From: Rhodopseudomonas sp.
Lineage (GTDB): Bacteria > Pseudomonadota > Alphaproteobacteria > Rhizobiales > Xanthobacteraceae
DNA: 33,272 bases
Direction of reading: 5' to 3'
Assembly: GCA_016124795.1 (NCBI GenBank)
Contig: WGNB01000073.1
Location: 1-33,272 of the forward strand
Shown here: in pieces, positions 8,370-15,305 of the stretch
Position numbering within the stretch: position 1 is the first letter of the stretch
How the letters are laid out: each line of letters opens with the position of its first letter
The notes under the pieces: generated by a model
Database searches by the model: none
What the model was told of the DNA's origin: nothing
The model's input: the letters and a program-made list of their open reading frames with translations, nothing else
Made by a program: the position numbers and the translations under genes

Positions 8370-8460
8370 ATCATCCGCGAAGGCGGATGATCCAGTAAAC
8401 ACCGGCATCGGTTTTTGCAACGGAGGCTGCGGCGTACTGGGTCCCCGCTTTCGCGGGGAC
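8370..8460. repeat. Paired-hairpin intergenic repeat, CCCCGC family
   Basis: The first hairpin is ATCATCCGC-GAAG-GCGGATGAT (8370-8391) and the second GTCCCCGC-TTTC-GCGGGGAC (8441-8460), about 50 bp apart and joined by TCCAG...CTGGG inverted ends. It occupies the gap between the dehydrogenase stop and the CoA-transferase start. Same family as 1932-2028 and 11822-11914. Confidence 0.75.
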
Positions 8461-8465
8461 GACGG

Positions 8466-9635
8466 TTAGTAAGACCTCGGCAGGCCGAGCACATGCTCGG
8501 CGAGATAGGAGAGAATCAGATTGGTCGAGATCGGCGCCACCTGGTACAGCCGCGTCTCGCGGAACTTGCGCTCGACGTCGTATTCCTCGGCGAAGCCAAA
8601 GCCGCCATGCGTCTGTACGCACATGTCAGCGGCGGCCCATGAGGCATCGGCGGCCAGCATCTTGGCCATGTTGGCTTCCGCCCCCATGTCCTCGCCGGCC
8701 TCGTATTTGCGACAGGCCTCGTGCACCATCAATTCGGCGGCGCGCATCTGCGCATAGGCCTTGGCGATCGGAAACTGCACGCCCTGATTCTGGCCGATCG
8801 GCCGACCGAACAATTCGCGGCCCTTGGCGTAAGCGGTCGCCTTCTCGATGAACCACTTGGCGTCGCCGATGCACTCGGAGGCGATCAGGATGCGTTCGGT
8901 ATTCATGCCGGCGAGAATATAACGGAAGCCCTTGCCTTCCTCGCCGATCAGGTTTTCCGCGGGCACCCGCAGGTCGTCGAAGAATACTTCGGTGGTGGCG
9001 TGATTCATCACGGTGCGGATCGGCTTGATGGTCAGGCTTTTGGCGCTCAGCGCCGCGCGCATGTCGACCAGAAACACCGACAGGCCGTCGGTGCGCTTGG
9101 CGGCCTGTTCCTTCGGCGTGGTGCGGGCAAGCAGCAGCATCAGGTCGGAATGCTCGGCGCGCGAAGTCCAGATCTTCTGGCCGTTGATAACGTAATGATC
9201 GCCGTCGCGCCGCGCCGTCGTGCGCAGCGACAATGTGTCGGTGCCCGAGGTCGGCTCGGTGACGCCGAAAGCCTGCAGGCGCAATTCACCGCTGGCGATC
9301 TTCGGCAGATAAGCCTGCTTCTGCGCCGGCGAGCCGTGCCGCAGGATCGTACCCATGGTGTACATCTGCGCGTGGCAGGCCGCGCCATTGCCGCCGGCGG
9401 CGTGAATCTCTTCCATGATCGCGGCGGCGGCGCTCACCGTCAGCCCGCTGCCGCCGAATTCTTCCGGGATCAGCGCGGCGAGATAGCCGGCTTCGGTCAA
9501 GGCCTGAACAAAGGCCGTCGGATAAGCGCGATCGCGATCGAGTTCGCGCCAGTATTCGTCGGGGAAACGGCTGCACAGCGCGCGCACGGATTCACGGATG
9601 TCGGCATAGTCGTCGGGCCTTGAAAGAGGCGACAT
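8466..9635 (-). CDS. Acyl-CoA dehydrogenase family protein
   Basis: A 389-aa flavin-dependent acyl-CoA dehydrogenase of full family length. The N-terminal helical domain includes IPEEFGGSGL (56-65). The middle-domain FAD signature is FGVTEPTSGTDT (123-134), with INGQKIWTSRAEHSD (150-164). The C-terminal domain includes RELFGRPIGQNQGVQFPIA and QTHGGFGF (341-348). The residue that is the catalytic Glu in medium-chain enzymes (YEGT) is replaced here: Tyr364-Gln-Val-Ala-Pro368. Instead Glu247 in NTERIL aligns with the base used by isovaleryl-CoA and long-chain enzymes, so activity is probably kept. It likely introduces an alpha-beta double bond before hydration by the upstream-encoded MaoC-type protein. 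Confidence 0.93.
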   Translation of the reverse strand: MSPLSRPDDYADIRESVRALCSRFPDEYWRELDRDRAYPTAFVQALTEAGYLAALIPEEFGGSGLTVSAAAAIMEEIHAAGGNGAACHAQMYTMGTILRHGSPAQKQAYLPKIASGELRLQAFGVTEPTSGTDTLSLRTTARRDGDHYVINGQKIWTSRAEHSDLMLLLARTTPKEQAAKRTDGLSVFLVDMRAALSAKSLTIKPIRTVMNHATTEVFFDDLRVPAENLIGEEGKGFRYILAGMNTERILIASECIGDAKWFIEKATAYAKGRELFGRPIGQNQGVQFPIAKAYAQMRAAELMVHEACRKYEAGEDMGAEANMAKMLAADASWAAADMCVQTHGGFGFAEEYDVERKFRETRLYQVAPISTNLILSYLAEHVLGLPRSY

Positions 9636-9653
9636 GATTCCAGCTCTCTGTTT

Positions 9654-9743
9654 GTCATCACGGGGCTTGTCCCGGCGATCCCGGCAAGGGGCGCGGGACC
9701 GTGCCTAGCGAAGCGGGACGGACGGGACAAGCCCGGTCATGAC
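9654..9743. repeat. Inverted intergenic repeat, GGGCTTGTCCCG family
   Basis: GTCATCACGGGGCTTGTCCCG at the left end is mirrored by CGGGACAAGCCCGGTCATGAC at the right end, with one short mismatch near the tip. It fills the gap between the MaoC-like stop and the dehydrogenase start, and could fold as a long hairpin in the minus-strand transcript. Confidence 0.75.
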
Positions 9744-9753
9744 CGCGATCGGC

Positions 9754-10632
9754 TTACGGGGAAATTTCGGCGCGGCCATTGTCGATGGCGACCGCATCGC
9801 GCTCCTTGACCCGCAGGCGGAAGCTGACGCTGGCGCCGGCCTCATGGCTGTCCCGCCAGATCTCGGTGCGCAGCGTTTCACCCGGAAAGACCGGGGCGGA
9901 AAATCGTACCGACATCGCCGTCAGCCGCGATGGATCGTAGCCGCACAACGTCCTGAGCAGCGCGTGTCCGGCGACGCCCATGGTGGCAAGGCCGTGCAGA
10001 ATCGGGCGCGGGAAACCGGCGGCCCGGGCGAAATCCGGATCGGCATGCAGCGGATTGACGTCGCCGGACAGCCGGTAGATCAGCGCCATCTCCGGCCGCG
10101 TCGCCAGATCGCAAACCAGATCCGGCGGCCGCGACGGCACCGCATGTTGCGGCTGCAGCTCGCGGCGTTGACGCGGGCCGCCGAAGCCGCCATCGGCCCG
10201 GCAGAAGGTGGTCTGCGTCAGGGTGGCAAGCAATCGCCCGGTCGCGCGCTCGATAATCCGGCGCTCGGAATAAATCAGCGCGCCCTTGTCGGCGCCCTTG
10301 TCGACGACATCGACGACGCGCTCGCGGCCGATCACCTCACCCTGCGCCGCCACCGGCGCATGCAGCACCAGTCCCTGCTCGCCATGCACCGCGTGCGACC
10401 AGGTCAGGCCGAAATCGCCATCGCGCAGCCAGTACGGCGTATAGCCCTGCACCAGCGGATAAGTCGGCAGCGCCTTGAGCCCCTGCTCATAGACGAAGGC
10501 GAGTTCGCCGCGCGCGGTCGGGTCCTGCCCCAAGCCGACGCCGAGCGCATACAAGATGCAGTCGCGCGCGCCGTAGCTCTGCGGGATATCCGGAATGACG
10601 GCGGCGAGAAGCTTGTCGCGGTCGAGAGGCAT
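9754..10632 (-). CDS. MaoC-family double-hotdog enoyl-CoA hydratase-like protein
   Basis: A 292-aa two-domain hotdog protein. The N-terminal half is a degenerate hotdog. The C-terminal half carries the hydratase-2 signature YRLSGDVNPLH (186-196), with Asp191 and His196 the expected catalytic pair and Asn193 structural. This is the layout of eukaryotic-type MFE-2 hydratase 2 and of bacterial (R)-specific enoyl-CoA hydratases. It would hydrate a trans-2-enoyl-CoA to the (R)-3-hydroxyacyl-CoA. The order MaoC, acyl-CoA dehydrogenase, CoA-transferase on the same strand suggests a shared pathway, but each gap holds a repeat, so co-transcription is not certain. Start ATG at 10632. Confidence 0.9.
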   Translation of the reverse strand: MPLDRDKLLAAVIPDIPQSYGARDCILYALGVGLGQDPTARGELAFVYEQGLKALPTYPLVQGYTPYWLRDGDFGLTWSHAVHGEQGLVLHAPVAAQGEVIGRERVVDVVDKGADKGALIYSERRIIERATGRLLATLTQTTFCRADGGFGGPRQRRELQPQHAVPSRPPDLVCDLATRPEMALIYRLSGDVNPLHADPDFARAAGFPRPILHGLATMGVAGHALLRTLCGYDPSRLTAMSVRFSAPVFPGETLRTEIWRDSHEAGASVSFRLRVKERDAVAIDNGRAEISP

Positions 10633-10648
10633 GGCCCGGGTTCTTTCC

Positions 10649-10673
10649 GTCGTCCCGCTTGCGCGGGGACGAC
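10649..10673. repeat. Short single-hairpin intergenic repeat
   Basis: GTCGTCCCGC-TTGC-GCGGGGACGAC is an inverted repeat with one bulged G. It appears to be half of the CCCCGC-family element seen elsewhere in the window, located in the 58-bp gap between the first MetE-like gene and the MaoC-like gene. Confidence 0.6.
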
Positions 10674-10690
10674 ACTATCGCATCGCAGCC

Positions 10691-11797
10691 TTACCGGCCC
10701 CACACCTCGTCCGCCAGTTCGACGATCATCCGCAACTTGGCCCATTGCTCGTCCTCGGCCAGCACATTGCCTTCCTCGGTCGAGGCGAAGCCGCATTGCG
10801 GCGACAGGCAGAGCTGATCGAGCGAGATATATTTCGTCGCCTCGTCGATACGGCGCTTGATGTCGTCCTTCGATTCCAGTTGGCCGGTCTTGGTCGTGAC
10901 CAGCCCGAGCACCACCTGGCGATCCTTCGGCACCATGCGCAGCGGCTCGAAGCCGCCGGCGCGCTCCGAATCGTATTCCATGAAGAAGCCGTGCACGTTG
11001 ATCTTGTTGAACAGGATTTCCTGCACCGCCTCGTAGCCGCCGGCGCCCTGATAGGTCGAACGGTAATTGCCACGGCACATATGCATGGTGATGGTCATGT
11101 CGGACGGAATATCCGACATCGCAACGTTGATGAGGTCGGCATAAAGCGGACCGAGTTTTTCCGGATCGTCGCCACGCGCCGTCATCTGGCCGCGATATTT
11201 GTCGTCGCACAGCATCGCGATGAAGACTTCATCGAGTTGCAGATAGCGGCAGCCGGCGTCGGCAAAGGCGCGCACAGCCTTCTTGTAGGCCTGGCCAAGA
11301 TCATCGAACATCGCGTCAAGTCCGGGATAGACCTTCTCGTCGATCGGCGGCTTGACCGGCCGGCCATAAATCGCCGACGGCGCCGGAATGGTGATCTTCG
11401 GCGTCTGCCGCGTATGCGCGGCGAGGAATTTGAAATGCTCGATCATCGGATGCCCGGTGAAGCCGAGCTTGCCGGTGACCTTGACGCCTTCGTTGCGGGT
11501 GTTCATCGCGGCGAAAACCACGCCACTGTCCATGATGTGCTTCTCGGCGCCGTCGAGGCCCCAGAGAAAGTCGAGATGCCACCACGACCGGCGAAATTCG
11601 CCGTCAGTGATCGACCTGAGGCCGACTTCTTCTTGTTTCCTGATGACGCGCTCGATCTCGCGGTCCTCGACCGCGGTGAGCGCCGCGCGATCGATCTCGC
11701 CCTTGGCGAATTTGGCGCGGGCGTCCTTCAGCGCGGCCGGCCGCAGCAGACTACCGACATGGTCGGCGCGGAACGGCGGCGACGTGCGTTGCGTCAT
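10691..11797 (-). CDS. MetE C-terminal-domain-like zinc methyltransferase, copy 1 (YxjG/YxjH family)
   Basis: A 368-aa single-barrel relative of cobalamin-independent methionine synthase, lacking the N-terminal MetE domain. The zinc ligands of MetE are conserved: His239 and Cys241 in MHMCRGN, Glu274 in FFMEYD, Cys335 in SPQCGF. The N-terminal RADHVGSLLRP motif matches the homocysteine-site loop of the family. At the active-site strand it reads YLQLDE (Asp189-Glu190), whereas copies 2 and 3 read LDD/FDD followed by TAWA, so this copy may have changed substrate. The first 29 residues are identical to copy 2, indicating recent duplication or conversion. Known relatives are annotated as methionine synthases, but the methyl donor is unproven without the folate-contacting N-terminal domain. 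Farthest of the three from the MetF-like gene. Confidence 0.9.
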   Translation of the reverse strand: MTQRTSPPFRADHVGSLLRPAALKDARAKFAKGEIDRAALTAVEDREIERVIRKQEEVGLRSITDGEFRRSWWHLDFLWGLDGAEKHIMDSGVVFAAMNTRNEGVKVTGKLGFTGHPMIEHFKFLAAHTRQTPKITIPAPSAIYGRPVKPPIDEKVYPGLDAMFDDLGQAYKKAVRAFADAGCRYLQLDEVFIAMLCDDKYRGQMTARGDDPEKLGPLYADLINVAMSDIPSDMTITMHMCRGNYRSTYQGAGGYEAVQEILFNKINVHGFFMEYDSERAGGFEPLRMVPKDRQVVLGLVTTKTGQLESKDDIKRRIDEATKYISLDQLCLSPQCGFASTEEGNVLAEDEQWAKLRMIVELADEVWGR

Positions 11798-11821
11798 GGT
11801 TTCGCTCCCTGTTCATACTGT

Positions 11822-11914
11822 CATGCCCGCGAAAGCGGCATCCAGTCCACGCGGACGTTTTTATTTTATCGAATCGTTGAGCGTACCGGGTCCCCGCTTT
11901 CGCGGGGACGACAG
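11822..11914. repeat. Paired-hairpin intergenic repeat, CCCCGC family, with decayed left arm
   Basis: The left hairpin ATGCCCGC-GAAA-GCGGCAT has lost a base in one arm. The right hairpin GTCCCCGC-TTTC-GCGGGGAC is intact (about 11890-11909). Between them lies an AT-rich patch. It occupies the space between MetE-like copies 2 and 1. Confidence 0.7.
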
Positions 11915-11925
11915 CATCATGTCAT

Positions 11926-11961
11926 GGAGCTTACTTGCCCCTCAAGGAGCTTACTTGCCCC
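11926..11961. repeat. 20-bp tandem duplication at the end of MetE-like copy 2
   Basis: GGAGCTTACTTGCCCC occurs at 11926-11941 and again at 11946-11961, a period of 20 bp. The second copy contains the stop codon and last codons (Gly-Lys-stop) of the minus-strand gene; the first is a non-coding duplicate just beyond the stop. It looks like a slippage or recombination scar. Confidence 0.7.
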
Positions 11962-13057
11962 ACACTTCTTTCGACAACTCGACGATCATCCTGAGCTTGG
12001 CCCACTGCTCGTCCTCGGCCAGCACGTTGCCTTCCTCGGTCGAGGAGAAGCCGCATTGCGGCGACAGGCAAAGCTGTTCGAGCGGCACGTATTTGGTTGC
12101 CTGCTCGATGCGCCGCTTGATGTCATCCTTCGATTCGAGCATGCCGCTCTTCGAAGTGACCAGACCGAGCACCAGTTGCTTGCCACCCTTGGGGAAATAG
12201 CGCAGCGGCTCGAAACCGCCGGCGCGATCGGAATCATATTCCAGGAAATAGCCGTCGAGGTTGGTGTTGCCGAGCAACTGTTCGGCGACGAACTCGTAAC
12301 CGCCCTGCGCGATCCAGGTCGAACGGAAATTGCCGCGACACGAATGCATGGTGATCGCCATGTCCGCCGGCTTGCCGGCGAGCGCGGCATTGGTCACCTT
12401 GGCGTAGATTTCCGGCAGCTTGTCCGGGTCGTCGCCGCGCGCCTCCGAGCCTTCGCGCTCCTTCGGGTCGCACATCATCGCCCAGGCGGTGTCGTCGAGT
12501 TGCAGATAGCGGCAGCCGGCGTCGTAGAAAGCACGGATCGCCTTCTTCCAGGTGTTGCCGACATCCTCGAAGAACTGGTCGAGATCGGGATAGGCCTCCT
12601 TGCTGACCATCTGCCGGCCTTGCCGGAAATGGAACGTCGAGGGCGCCGGGATCGTCATCTTGGCGGTGACGTTGCAATTGGCCTTCAGGAACTTGAAGTG
12701 TTCGAGATGCGGGTGGCCGGCGAAATCGACCTTGCGGTTGATCTTGATCGCCTCGCTCTTGGTGACGACGCCGTGGAACTTGATCGGCGGCGCTTCGATG
12801 AAGTCGACGCCCTGCAAACCCTTGAAGAAATCGAAATGCCACCAGGAGCGGCGGAACTCGCCGTCGGTGGCAAGCTGCAGGCCGATCGCCTCCTGCTTCT
12901 TGATGACCTCCTTGATGGCGGCATCTTCAACGGCCTTCAGCGCGGCATCGTCGATCTCGCCTTTGCCGTGTTTGGCGCGGGCGTCTTTCAGCGCGGCGGG
13001 GCGTAGCAAACTGCCGACATGATCGGCGCGAAACGGCGGCGACGTGCGTTGCGTCAT
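11951..13057 (-). CDS. MetE C-terminal-domain-like zinc methyltransferase, copy 2
   Basis: A 368-aa paralogue of copies 1 and 3. The zinc ligands are present: His238 and Cys240 (MHSCRGN), Glu273 (FLEYD), Cys335 (SPQCGF). The active-site strand reads YLQLDDTAWAMM (185-196), the same DDTAWA pattern as copy 3. Start at 13057 is supported by an AGGGAG ribosome site and by identity with the copy 1 N-terminus; the frame extends 18 codons upstream without such support. It is separated from copy 3 by 149 bp and from copy 1 by 153 bp, both gaps holding repeats, so each copy may be transcribed partly on its own. Likely a cytosolic thiol or C1 methyltransferase; donor and acceptor unknown. Confidence 0.9.
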   Translation of the reverse strand: MTQRTSPPFRADHVGSLLRPAALKDARAKHGKGEIDDAALKAVEDAAIKEVIKKQEAIGLQLATDGEFRRSWWHFDFFKGLQGVDFIEAPPIKFHGVVTKSEAIKINRKVDFAGHPHLEHFKFLKANCNVTAKMTIPAPSTFHFRQGRQMVSKEAYPDLDQFFEDVGNTWKKAIRAFYDAGCRYLQLDDTAWAMMCDPKEREGSEARGDDPDKLPEIYAKVTNAALAGKPADMAITMHSCRGNFRSTWIAQGGYEFVAEQLLGNTNLDGYFLEYDSDRAGGFEPLRYFPKGGKQLVLGLVTSKSGMLESKDDIKRRIEQATKYVPLEQLCLSPQCGFSSTEEGNVLAEDEQWAKLRMIVELSKEVWGK

Positions 13058-13086
13058 GAGCGTTGGCTCCCTTTTGCTTTTTCTTG

Positions 13087-13193
13087 TCATGGCCGGGTTT
13101 GCGACGGCCATCTCGCAGAGGAAAATATCATACCCGCATAAGCGGGATCACCGGGCGCGGCGCTGATGCGCCGGCCCGGTGATGACAGCATTA
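13087..13193. repeat. Degenerate mosaic of intergenic repeats
   Basis: Pieces resembling several repeat families lie end to end: GTCATGGCCGGG, ATACCCGCATAAGCGGGAT (a small hairpin), then a CCGGGCGCGGC/GCCGGCCCGG inverted pair ending in GTGATGACAG. It fills the gap between MetE-like copies 3 and 2 and has no open frame of its own. Confidence 0.55.
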
Positions 13194-13206
13194 TCGATCG
13201 ACGGGC

Positions 13207-14319
13207 TTACTTGCCCCAGACTTCGTGCGAGATCTCGACGATCGCCTTGAGTTTGGCCCACTGCTCGTCCTCGGCCAGCACGTTGCCTTCCTCGGTCGAG
13301 GCGAAGCCGCACTGCGGCGACAGGCAGAGCTGGTCGAGCGCGACAAATTTGGTCGCCTCGTCGATGCGCTTCTTGATGTCGTCCTTCTTCTCCAGCGTGC
13401 CGCTCTTGGAGGTGACGAGGCCGAGCACGACCATCTTGTTGCCCTTGGGCAGGAAGCGCAGCGGCTCGAAACCGCCGGCCCGGTCGGTGTCGTATTCGAG
13501 GAAGTAGCCGTCGTAGTTGCACTTCTCGAGCAGGTTCTGCGCCACCGGCTCATAGCCGCCCGACGAGATGAAGGTGGAGCGGAAGTTGCCGCGGCAGACA
13601 TGCGTCGTGATCGTCATGTCGGCGGGCTTGGCTTCCAGCGCCTTGTTGATGCACTTGGTATAGGTTTCCTGCAGGTGATCGACGTCGAGGCCGCGCTCGC
13701 GCGCCTTCTTGAGTTCTTCCTGCGAGCAGAGATAGGCCCAGGCAGTGTCGTCGAACTGCAGATAGCGGCAGCCGGCGGCATAGAACGCCTTGATGGCGTC
13801 CTGATAGGCGATCGCCAGATCGTCGAAGATGGCGTCGCGGTTCGGATAGGCGGACGCCGCGACCGAGCCCGGCTCGAGGCGGAAGTGCATCACCGTCGGC
13901 GACGGAATGCACATCTTCGGCGTCTTCTTGGTGTGCGCCTTCACGAACTTGAAGTGCTCGATCATCGGGTGGTTCGGCGCGAAGCCGATCTTGCCGGTGA
14001 CCTTCAGCACCTTCATCTTGGTCTGCATGCCCTGGAACTGGATGCCATGGTCGGACATCTCGACCGTGACGCCGTCCAGCATGCCGTAGAAATCGTAGTG
14101 CCAGAACGAACGGCGATACTCGCCGTCGGTGATGGCTTCCAGACCGACGTCTTCCTGCTTCTTGATGACCTTGATGATTTCCTCATCTTCGATCGCCTTG
14201 AGCTGGGCGTCGGTCATCTGACCCGCCTCGTGCTTGGTGCGCGCATCGTGGATCGCCTTGGTGCGCAGGATCGAGCCGACCTGGTCGGCGCGGAAGGGCG
14301 GCTTGGTTCTCTGAGACAT
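13207..14319 (-). CDS. MetE C-terminal-domain-like zinc methyltransferase, copy 3
   Basis: A 370-aa protein, the most divergent of the three tandem paralogues and probably the oldest of the set. The zinc ligands are His240 and Cys242 (THVCRGN), Glu275 (FLEYD) and Cys337 (SPQCGF). The active-site strand reads YLQFDDTAWAYL (186-197). The frame continues four codons upstream, but those codons are the ribosome site itself (GGAGG, five bases before the ATG at 14319), so 14319 is the start. It lies 45 bp downstream of the MetF-like gene and is probably co-transcribed with it, which suggests that a folate-bound methyl group is either its donor or its product. Annotated relatives are called methionine synthase II family; function here is not proven. 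Confidence 0.91.
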   Translation of the reverse strand: MSQRTKPPFRADQVGSILRTKAIHDARTKHEAGQMTDAQLKAIEDEEIIKVIKKQEDVGLEAITDGEYRRSFWHYDFYGMLDGVTVEMSDHGIQFQGMQTKMKVLKVTGKIGFAPNHPMIEHFKFVKAHTKKTPKMCIPSPTVMHFRLEPGSVAASAYPNRDAIFDDLAIAYQDAIKAFYAAGCRYLQFDDTAWAYLCSQEELKKARERGLDVDHLQETYTKCINKALEAKPADMTITTHVCRGNFRSTFISSGGYEPVAQNLLEKCNYDGYFLEYDTDRAGGFEPLRFLPKGNKMVVLGLVTSKSGTLEKKDDIKKRIDEATKFVALDQLCLSPQCGFASTEEGNVLAEDEQWAKLKAIVEISHEVWGK

Positions 14320-14364
14320 CGTTTCCTCCAACGGATGGCTGCGTAAGATTTCCCGGTCGCAGCC

Positions 14365-15300
14365 CTAGTTCGGGTGTGCCATAGCACGACTTGCGGTTTG
14401 CGTCAGGCTCGCCGCTTCGCATGCATAGCATGCCGTTTCAACCACCCCGCCGAAGGAAAAATAATGCGGCGCGATATCGCCGAGGCCGGCGCTTTCGGCG
14501 AGCACCGCGATCATCCGCGCCGGGCCGACGTGACCGACCAGGCCGGAGGCCGCCCCGGTCATCAGGCCGCGCAACGAGGCCGAAACGCCGCAACGCCTGG
14601 CGTAACGCAGCAAGGCCGGCACGCTGGTCGGTCCGGCCATGCCGACCTTGACCGGCACGGAAATGCCGCAGCCGCGCAATTGCCCGAGCCAGGCCAGCAC
14701 CCGCTCCGGCGAGAACGAGAACTGGCTTACAATGTGGACCTTGAGGCCGAGCGCCACCGCGCTGGCGATTTTCTCGTCGAGCGCGGTCTCCAGCCGGCCG
14801 GGCATAATATGGGCATGGCCTTCCGGGTAGGCGGCAATGCCGATTTCCTCGATTCCGGCGGCGCGCAAACCGGCTTTCTGAATGACCGCCAGCGCGTCGG
14901 GGAAGGGCCCGCTGGCCTCGACGTCGCCGCCAATCACCAGCAGGCGGCGCAGGCCGGCGTCACCGGCAAGGCGCTTGAGCAGATCGGCCAGATCCTCGGC
15001 GCTCGGCACGCGCCGCGCCGCGACATGCGCCACCGGCTCAAGGCCGGCCTGGCGCAACTGGGTCGCCGCGGCAACCAGCTCATCGCTGCCGAGATTCGGC
15101 ACCGCCGACAGAAAGACCTCGGTGCCCGGCGGCAGCACGGTCGCCAGTTTCGCGATTTCAGCGGCGCGCGGCCGCGTCGCCTCGATCGAGAAGCGGCTGG
15201 CGAAGGGCACGGGCGACAGCTCTTGCGGCGGCATGACGATGTCCGAAAACCGGTTGCCTGGCCCGCGAAGGATGTCCGCGGACGTGTTTTTCGGGAACAT
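14365..15300 (-). CDS. Methylenetetrahydrofolate reductase-like protein (MetF family)
   Basis: A 311-aa TIM-barrel flavoprotein of MetF type, expected to interconvert 5,10-methylene- and 5-methyl-tetrahydrofolate. Residues corresponding to the three catalytic positions of E. coli MetF are visible: Glu40 in FSIEATRP, Asp126 in IGGDVE and Gln193 in VSQFSFSP. The usual RGD around the aspartate is GGD, and FEFFPP is FSIEATRP, so this is a divergent subfamily rather than a housekeeping metF. The start at 15300 is 5 bp after the stop of the HTH-methyltransferase gene, so those two are one operon, followed 45 bp later by MetE-like copy 3. Family assignment is good; direction of flux in this cluster is inference. 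Confidence 0.87.
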   Translation of the reverse strand: MFPKNTSADILRGPGNRFSDIVMPPQELSPVPFASRFSIEATRPRAAEIAKLATVLPPGTEVFLSAVPNLGSDELVAAATQLRQAGLEPVAHVAARRVPSAEDLADLLKRLAGDAGLRRLLVIGGDVEASGPFPDALAVIQKAGLRAAGIEEIGIAAYPEGHAHIMPGRLETALDEKIASAVALGLKVHIVSQFSFSPERVLAWLGQLRGCGISVPVKVGMAGPTSVPALLRYARRCGVSASLRGLMTGAASGLVGHVGPARMIAVLAESAGLGDIAPHYFSFGGVVETACYACEAASLTQTASRAMAHPN

Positions 15301-15305
15301 GCGCG

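Noticed and set aside
7193-8398. A 401-codon plus-strand open frame after the MFS gene
   Set aside because: It is antisense to the CoA-transferase, whose catalytic motif is intact, and has the skewed composition typical of shadows.
10595-13006. An 803-codon plus-strand open frame opposite the MetE-like genes
   Set aside because: It is the antisense shadow of two conserved genes with strict codon bias; its translation is His/Arg/Glu/Asp-rich without any domain and it spans the gap between them.
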